64,000 bases of DNA from Scatophagus argus (lineage: Eukaryota > Chordata > Actinopteri > Scatophagidae). The stretch spans positions 919,110 through 983,109 of the forward strand of contig NC_058503.1 of NCBI RefSeq assembly GCF_020382885.2. The letters run 5' to 3'. The notes beneath the pieces were generated by a model that saw only the letters and a list, made by a program, of their open reading frames with translations, was not told where the DNA came from and did not search any database. This document shows, one piece after another, positions 38,745 through 64,000 of this stretch; the stretch's first letter is position 1, and each line of letters opens with the position of its first letter. Both the position numbers and the translations under genes were made by a program.

Positions 38745-39965
38745 ATTGGCCAGCCAGATATTCATGTCTGTTTTTCTTGCACATGAGAACTGTGGAAATG
38801 GGGTTTGCCTCCTGGCCCTGAAAGAACAGGGAATAGTTTTTCAAATTGCAGATGAGATAAAAGATATTTATCTAAGAAAGTACAAAGGAATTCTCTTCCT
38901 TGCATGTGTGGTCACTGGTGCGAGTCAAACATGCCAAACATAGGATATGGTTTTGTTTCTTTGCTGAAATCCAGCTGTGGCAAACTAAATATTTCCAGCT
39001 GTGTTCAGAAAAAGACTGACATTTCCATTGAGGAATTTATTTTCACATGAGCTGTTTATATACAATAATCTATGATATTGACATATGATATGATAAGAGA
39101 AATTCCAGTCTGTCCATGTCTGATGCATATCTTTTCCTCATTCATAAATTGCTATGCCAAAGCTGTATGACTGCAGGATTCATTTCTGCAGTCTGAGGCG
39201 GGTGTGATTTCAAACTGTGGATTATAGTGGCAATGTGGTGAAAATGTGTATGTGAACCTACACCTTTTCTTGCATAATACTCCATTATAATTAACTTTAT
39301 GTGATATTCATAGCATTACATAGTTGGTTATGAGTCTTTTATTGCACATCATTCTCATCTAGATGCAAAGTTAAAGGAGATAAGAGCCCATGTATTTATC
39401 TTCTAAACAGATGTCCTCTCTGCTTAGTTCTGTTCATTCAACTCTAAATGTAGGTCTGCAGCTTTTCCATAAATGCATTAATCTTCTTATTGCATGCAGC
39501 TCAGTGTCATTGCTGCTTGTCTATGCTACAATGTAATGGAGCGACTTTCTCATTGCTTTTGCATCCTAGAATGGATCAATTTCCACTTATGGACATGATC
39601 TTTTCCAATACAGGAGGACTGGTGGTGTGATTTCCATATGGCAGATTGTGGATGGGGGAGGAAATACTGTCAAAGCATGTTTATTTTCTTTGGAATGAAA
39701 AATGTTTTCAGGTATGTTACATTTCAAATAAATAAACCGTTCTTAATTTGCAACATATTCTGCATACTGCAAAGTCTAAAATATATTATATATACACATT
39801 GTGCTCTGTGTAGGTGAAAAAAAGGTGAAAAATATCCCTGCTCTAATACCAACCACTGCTTTCTTTTTACCCTAGTGAATGTAAGTAGTTTGGCTGCCAG
39901 TGGTCAGGTTATTAGACACAACACTGTCTCGTGATATATTTTTATAAATAAAAAATTGCTGTTGA
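38745..39965 (+). other. nyx: nyx 3' UTR with poly(A) signals
   Basis: AT-rich sequence after the nyx TAG without repeats. AATAAA at 39731-39736 and 39947-39952 are candidate ends. A 68-residue frame starting 38,737 overlaps the stop in another frame and is not credible. Confidence 0.5.
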
Positions 39966-40084
39966 ACTTCTGACATGACTGCTCAGTGAGTTGTTTCAAG
40001 TGGATGTGATTCAGTGAACACCAGTTAAAGAACCAGGCCAGTATGCAGATTAATGCAGTATTAGGCTGAGTGTAAGAGGCTGGT

Positions 40085-42303
40085 TAGAGGCAGAGTCGCT
40101 GTCTTCTTCTCTGCTGCTTCTGTGGGACTGCCGCCCTTTGTTAAAAGTAAAATAAATAAAAATATAAATGAACACAGTAATACTAAGTTTAATGATCCCA
40201 TAGAAATAGTGTCAGTGCCTCGTCCTCCCATAGTCCAACTAGCACAAAATTTAAGAAGTGTTAATCAAAATAACCTCACAAAAATACACACTAGCGGTTA
40301 TTTAGAACCAAAAAATAGGACAATCAGATGCGGATTATTAAATATACGATCCCTCCACTCTAAATCCCACCTAGTCAGTGATCTAATTATTGATCATCAG
40401 TCGGATATATTCTGTCCCACTGAGACTTGGTTACGGGATGAAGAGTATGTTAGTTTAAACGAATTAACTCCATCTGGTTATATTAACTATCACTCTCAGC
40501 CTGTCTCACCAAAACTGGAAGTCAGAAAAGCCAGTTTTATTAGCTGTTGTGTATCGCCCACCTGCTGCTGCTTACTCAGAGTTCCTGTCTGAGTTTTCTG
40601 ACTTCTTATCTAGTTTAGTGCTCAGTACAGATAAAGTCATTATAGCAGGTGACTTTAACATTCATATGGATGTTGACTCTGACAGTCTTAAGACTTACTC
40701 TTAGATTCAATAGGTTTCCTTCAGATAGTAAATGAACCAACACACTGTCATAATCACACACTCGATCTGGTTCTCACCTACGGCCTAGAAACTAAGAACC
40801 TGTTAGTTGTCCCTCAAAACCCTCTCCTTTCAGACCATTCACTTCTAACTTTTGAGCTAACTCTAACAGACTTTACAGAAAAGAACAATAAGGTTTACTA
40901 TACCAGATGCCTCTCTGAGAATACCGTAGACAGATTTAGGGATGCAATCCCATCACAGCTTCCATCAGCACCATGTACCAGTAAAACAGAGCGTACGCAT
41001 TACTCCTGCAGAAATTGATTGCTTTGTCAACAACACTGCAGCCACTTTACACACAGTTTTAGATATAGCTAGCTCCCTGGTATAAAATAAAAAAAAAATC
41101 AATAAAGATCTCCCCACAATAGCCAATATACTGCCAGAAACCTCTTTTAATCCTTCTCCATCTCTGGACAGCTTCCTGCCCATAGACCTCCCTGAGCTGA
41201 CTTCCAGCATTAACAAATCTAACCCAACTACATGTCTCTTAGACCCCATCCCAACTAAGCTCCTCAAGGACGTCTTTCCCTTGATTGGCGTTTCCCTCTT
41301 AGATCAGATCAACTTGTCTTTAACAACAGGTTATGTACCACAGGCGTTTAAAACTGCTGTCATTAGACCTTTACTTAAAAAACCTTCACTTGACCCAGAC
41401 ATCTTAGCAAACTATAGGCCGATATCCAACCTCCCATTTTTGTCTAAAATACTTGAAAGAGTGGTTGCAAAATAAGTTAACTGATCACCTACACAGGAAC
41501 AGTCTGTTTGAAGTGTTTCAGTCTGGTTTCAGAGCCCATCACAGCACAGAAACAGCACTGGTTAAAGTCACAAATGACCTCCTCATGGCATCAGACCACA
41601 GACTTGTCTCCATACTTGTTCTACTGGATCTCAGTGCTGCTTTCGACACAGTAGATCACATTTTATTACACAGATTAGAACATGAGACTAGGATCACCGG
41701 GACTGCGCTACGCTGGCTCAAATCATATTTAACAGATTTCACTTTGTTCACATTAATGATGTTTCCTCTTCATATATAAGGGTTAGCCTCGGTGTTCCAC
41801 AAGGTTCAGTGCTTGTGTCGATCCTGTTCACCTTATACATGCTCCCTCTAGGAAATATTATTCAGAAACATGGCATAAACTTTCATTGTTATGCTGATGA
41901 CACTCAGCTGTACTTATCCTTAAAGCCTGAAGAAACAGAGCTGTTAGCCAGACTCCAGGCATGTCTTAAGGACATAAAGGACTGGATGACTTCCAATTTT
42001 TTATTATTAAACTCAGACAAAACTGAGGTCATTGTTCTAGGCCCCAAACACCTTAGAACTAGAATAGTTGATAATCTCTCTGGACGGCATTACGTTGGCC
42101 TCCAGTACGACTGCGAGGAACCTCAGTGTTATCTTCGATCAGGACGTGTCATTTATCCATCACATTAAACAGACCTCTAAGACCGCCTTTTTTCACCTCC
42201 GTAATATCGCTAAGATTAGGAGCGTCCTCTCTCAGAGTGATGCTGAAAAACTTGTCCATGCTTTCGTTACTTCTAGGCTGGATTACTGCAACTCACTACA
42301 TTA
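40085..42303 (+). pseudogene. L2-type LINE ORF2 (endonuclease + reverse transcriptase), decayed
   Basis: Endonuclease blocks: '[18 protein letters not shown]' and '[11 protein letters not shown]' in the frame at 40,122-40,592. After a frameshift come 'YRPPAA' and 'IIAGDFNIH' (about 40,640-40,665). RT blocks: 'NYRPISNLPFLSKILERVV' (41,281-41,475), 'SGFRAHHSTETALVKVTND' and 'LLDLSAAFDTVDH' (41,453-41,779), 'HCYADDTQLYLSLK' (41,809-42,168), then 'NLSVIFDQDVSF' and 'AFVTSRLDYCNSL' (42,068-42,304). At least four frame breaks, so it is inactive. It stops abruptly at 42,303, where another repeat begins. A similar continuation is present at 51,150-51,723. Confidence 0.85.
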
Positions 42304-42452
42304 GGTTAATTGGCTACTCTACATTGCCCCTAGGTGTGAATGTGAGAACGTGTGGTTGTCCGTCTTTGTGTGTCAGCCCTGTGATTGACTGGCGACCAGT
42401 CCAGGGTGAACCCCGCCTCTCGCCTGTAGTTAGCCGGGATAGGCTCCTGTGA
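42301..42452 (+). repeat. Half copy of the high-copy teleost repeat, joined to the LINE
   Basis: 'ttaggttaattggctactct', 'cagccctgtgattgactggc', 'gaccagtccagggtgaaccc' and 'gggataggctcc' are the complement of the left half of the copy at 36,833. It starts exactly where the L2 ORF stops, at the same internal point (before 'aggttaattggct'). Confidence 0.7.
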
Positions 42453-43004
42453 TGTTGTTTTGTTTGATTAACAATCCTTCATAAGGTGAGGGAAAGCAGC
42501 AAAATGTCCACGTTTCTTAAGATTTTGTAATTTTGTCTCGAAAGACAAATGATTAATTTATTATCATGTCATCATATCATTCAACATAATTTTCTGTTGA
42601 TTGACTGATCAAACAATTGACTAAAAAATGTCAGCTCAAGTGTGCTCCACAACAAAGAGGAGTGTGTAAATTTTATGGATGTGTAGAATCACAACTGATC
42701 TATAAAATGACACAGCGGCCTCTATTATTGGAAGATAAGTTGATAGGAAGAGATTAACCTATGAATTGTTTTATTATTATTATTATATACTTATTATTTC
42801 TTAAGCAAAAAAATGTTTCTTGTTTCTCAGAACTCACTTTCTTCTTCTTAGAACTATTTTTATTATTTGATGGTCTGCTATGATAAAACAAAGAGAATTT
42901 TGATTCTTGAACAAAACAAGCAATGTGATTATGTACATAACTCAGGGAAGTATTTCCCTTGAACCCCCACCTTAAAGTGGTAGTTATTTTTGGGTCTTGA
43001 CCGA

Positions 43005-43375
43005 AAGAACGAGATCTCGGATACCAACGGCCGAAATGAGCTTCCTCCGCAGGGTGGCGGGGCGCTCCCTTAGAGATAGGATGACGAGTTCTGTCACCTG
43101 AGAGGAGCTCAGAGTAAAACCGCTGCTCCTCCACATTGAGAGGAGCCAGTTGAGGTGGCTCGGGCATCTATTTTGGATGGAGGCCCCCGAAGAAGACTCA
43201 GGACACGTGGGGGGACTATGTGTCACTCGACTGGCCTGGGAAACGCATTGGGGTCCATCTGGAAGAGCTGGAGGAAGTGTCTGGGGAGAGGGAAGTCTGG
43301 GCATCCCTGCTCAAGCTGCTGTCCACGCGACCTGGTCCTGGATAAAACGGAAGATGATGGATGGATGGATTATTT
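43005..43375 (+). pseudogene. RTE/Rex3-like non-LTR retrotransposon 3' end
   Basis: 'MRWLGHLFWMEAPEEDSGH' followed by frame-shifted 'DYVSLDWPGKR'-type text, 'EELEEVSGEREVWASLLKLL', and a (GATG)n tail at 43,357-43,371. This is the familiar end of a fish LINE whose ORF closes with '-RWRDYVSRLAWERL-' and '-EREVWASLLK'. There are several indels and no 5' half. Confidence 0.7.
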
Positions 43376-43379
43376 AGTA

Positions 43380-45505
43380 TAGCCATACTTTGCATCTGTG
43401 AGCACAGAGAGGTGACTGCACAGAGAGAATGAATAATGATTGGCCATAAAATAGACAGAACACACTAATCGTTTACTTAATGTCAGACAGGATTCCTAGT
43501 ATTAATCTCGTATTAATACTCGTACCCTGCGTCTCAATTACTGCACTAACATTCAACCAAGCTACTGTTGTAAATTACCGTTGTATTTGCTTAAGATGGA
43601 GAGAATCTGAACTGTTTTCAATTCTTTTCAGTATTTTCATGTATTATAAAAATGGAACAGATTTTATAAACTGGTCATATATTTTGTTTATGAAAGTGAA
43701 CTTAGTATGTACTGGAGTACATGAAATATCACATATGAGATGGAAATACCCAGATACCTCAAACTGTACAAGTACAGTACTAGTAGGGATCAATAGTAAG
43801 AACTGCCTGCTTACTCATTAAAGCTTGTTTATCGTGATGCAAAAAGTGTGTCCATATGGAAAACACATAAAAATCAGTCTATAGAAAATAAAATTCTACT
43901 TATCTTATTAAAGTCCTGTGAAGATGATTCGGACATTTCCATGTGAGTGAGATGAAAAGTGCCCATTTCACAGGTGATAACCAGCTTTGTGACAGTGTAA
44001 CAGTGGTGAATCTGGATTGTCACTGAGTTGCTTTGTGACACCCACACCTGATCAGTCTGGACTTTGGGAAGGAGACATCGTTCATGTCAGGCTTCGTGTG
44101 CAAAGGAAAACAAAGGAGCCACTCCCAGCTTCACTTTCCGACACACAAAAGGAAATATATTTTAAAAACTGTTCATACTGAAGAACCTTTGTCATTGCAG
44201 AGTCATTTACACAAGGGCAATTGTATGTCAGTCTGTTATACTCATGTACATGGTTATTCAGATGCACACACTGCCTCTTATTCGCTTGCCAAGTAGTCAC
44301 CTCTGCAGAATGAACAGTGTACACTTCCTCTGCAGACAGTCACACAGTTTCAGAATAAAAATAGCTTTTCATCTCATCCATTTAAAAACTTGATTGAAAC
44401 ACTGAAACTCCTGGACATCACATTTCTGAAATGGTAAATGAGGAATATAGTGAAATTGTTCCATTCTTTGAGCATGACAAATCAAGAGGAAAATCGATTT
44501 AATTTAATTCGTTAAAAAATCTTTTTAGAAATCTGTGATTTAAAAATGTCACTCAAAATGCGAGGGATGTGCATAGGCGTCAAGTCAACCTCGGGCTCTG
44601 CCGTAGTTCATGTTTATTTATTTATTTATTTATTTATTTTCTTGTCCTTTCTTACTTCCCTTGAATTTAGCCTTCCAAACAGCTGGAATGTTTTTTTTTG
44701 GGAAAGATATTTTGTCTTCTTTTCATTGTTAAAGGTTTACAGAGGGACATGGGAAACACAAACACCTGGGGACAACATAGAAGCTTGCAAATGTCCACAT
44801 GCACAATAACCTCAGTCAAACCTCTAAAACATTAATGGGTTTATTTAGAACAGACAGTACCTGGTAGGTAGGTAGGTAGAAAGGTGCATATGTGTGTGTG
44901 ATACTGTGACTCTGCCGAAGGCCAACAACAGGACACAGTCATGAGAGAATGTAACTCAGCATTACAGAGAAGAACAGGAATCAACAATGAAGAATGGTGA
45001 CATGATCTATAGATGAGAAGACATTGTGTGTCTGTGTGCTTTTACTTCAGTCCGCTGATGGACAGAATGTCCACTGACAGCATCTTTCTACAGATGGTTT
45101 AGTACCACAGCACACAGTGATGGGAGGGGTGGTGGTGGAGACGAAGAGTGCTTGCAGGACAGGTAACAGTACTGTCTCTTTAAAACAAACATCTACAAAA
45201 TGTTGTCTCCTAGCTAGGACAGACATGGCAATATTCACTTCTGTATGCTGTTTTCAAACAACAAATTGTCTGTGTCATCTGTCAGGGAAAGAGTCCAAAA
45301 ATGGCAACTGCAGATTGTTTGAGCAGCGTTCATCCTAAGGCTGCATTCACAGTTTGCTGAAGGGGTTTTCCATCAAAAGTAGTGTAGACTGGGTTTCCCA
45401 TCACCATTTGTTAATTGTTTTTCATGTATTTACTCTTATTTTGAAGAGAGAAAGGTGGAAGTTTGGCTGAGGAGAGGAGGAGGCAGTGGAGGCTGGAGCT
45501 GCAGG
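43380..45505 (-). other. Intergenic / cask 3' UTR region
   Basis: No gene is recognised. Its right part should be the cask 3' UTR, since the stop is at 45506. An AATAAA on the minus strand (complement of 44840-44845) is one candidate end. A (TTTA)n run lies at 44612-44640 and a (GGTA)n run near 44,863-44,880. Confidence 0.4.
44840..44845 (-). terminator. cask: Candidate cask polyadenylation signal
   Basis: Complement of TTTATT gives AATAAA about 660 nt beyond the cask stop codon. Vertebrate CASK 3' UTRs can be several kb, so a more distal site is possible. Confidence 0.3.
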
Positions 45506-63522
<18,017 letters not shown>

Positions 63523-63679
63523 CTAAAACCAGTACATTAGTATGGATACAGAGAAAAGATTTAAGAATGATTCCCTCAATAATGTGCTTAATTATGCTAA
63601 TGCAATTATCTTGAAATATGACTTTATTTTTGGGAAGTATATCTTAAAACCAATACAGAACAAGTACAGTTGTCTATCT

Positions 63680-63855
63680 ATCCATCCAATATGTATAATG
63701 GATTGTCCTTTGGAGGATAAAATCAGATGAGTGGCAGGATACACCTTAGGTAGGTCGCCATGCAAATTCGATACAGAACGGCCCCATTCAGCAGGAGGGT
63801 TCAAAACCGCAAGCATCTTGCTGTGCGGTGATAGTTCTAACCACTGAAGTAAGGC
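63680..63855 (-). repeat. High-copy teleost repeat, diverged copy
   Basis: 'ctatccatccaat', 'catgcaaattcgatacagaa', 'ggttcaaaaccgcaagcatc' and 'gctgtgcggtgatagttcta' line up with the end of the copy at 2,371. It lies in the cask intron at the right edge. Confidence 0.5.
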
Positions 63856-64000
63856 TATATAGCCTGAAATATACTTAGCGTAAGCACAATATGCTGTTGC
63901 AGAACAACACATTGCGAAACCGGACCAGTTCAAATAAATAATCCTGACTAACACAAATATACTAACAATGGAAATGAGATTAACTTGCTAAAAGAAAGAA

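Noticed and set aside
41281-41475. Independent reverse-transcriptase gene
   Set aside because: Part of the decayed L2 LINE at 40,085-42,303; no domesticated intact ORF.

Overview
This is a nuclear window from a vertebrate, almost certainly a percomorph-type teleost fish. Its proteins are split into many short GT/AG-bounded exons and match vertebrate families closely. The spaces between them carry typical fish repeats: L2-like and RTE/Rex-like LINE pieces, Tc1/mariner and hAT-type DNA transposons, and many CA/GT microsatellites. Nothing looks bacterial, viral or organellar. Recognition is from memory of protein families; no database search was run.

Layout: (1) 1-1,700 holds a LINE fragment and one possible first exon (SAM-like) on the minus strand. 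(2) 1,760-8,202 (+) is a complete nucleoporin gene, nup35, with nine coding exons. (3) 8,900-10,000 is repeat debris. (4) 12,039-26,716 (+) is a complete DEAD-box RNA helicase gene, ddx3x/pl10. It has 18 core coding exons plus two in-frame exons that look like cassettes, followed by a long 3' UTR to about 29,480. (5) 34,206-38,744 (+) is nyx (nyctalopin), a leucine-rich-repeat protein of the retinal ON pathway; its first coding exon is not resolved. (6) 40,085-43,375 is a block of decayed non-LTR retrotransposons. (7) 45,506-63,483 (-) is the 3' half of cask: 13 exons covering the end of the second L27, the PDZ, SH3, band-4.1-binding hook and guanylate-kinase-like domains. The CaM-kinase-like half lies beyond the right edge.

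The order ddx3x(+) - nyx(+) - cask(-) matches human Xp11.4, so the right part is an old conserved block. nup35 lies elsewhere in human (2q32). The genes share no pathway: nup35 acts in the nuclear pore, ddx3x in RNA remodelling and translation, nyx at the bipolar-cell postsynapse, and cask in synaptic scaffolding.

I found no new multi-gene system. The observations most worth checking are the two symmetric in-frame ddx3x exons, one of which sits in the linker between the two helicase lobes; cask splice donors that run directly into (GT)n microsatellites; the three-exon coding structure of nyx; a Tc1 element with long inverted repeats inside cask; and a non-autonomous hAT-like element inside ddx3x.
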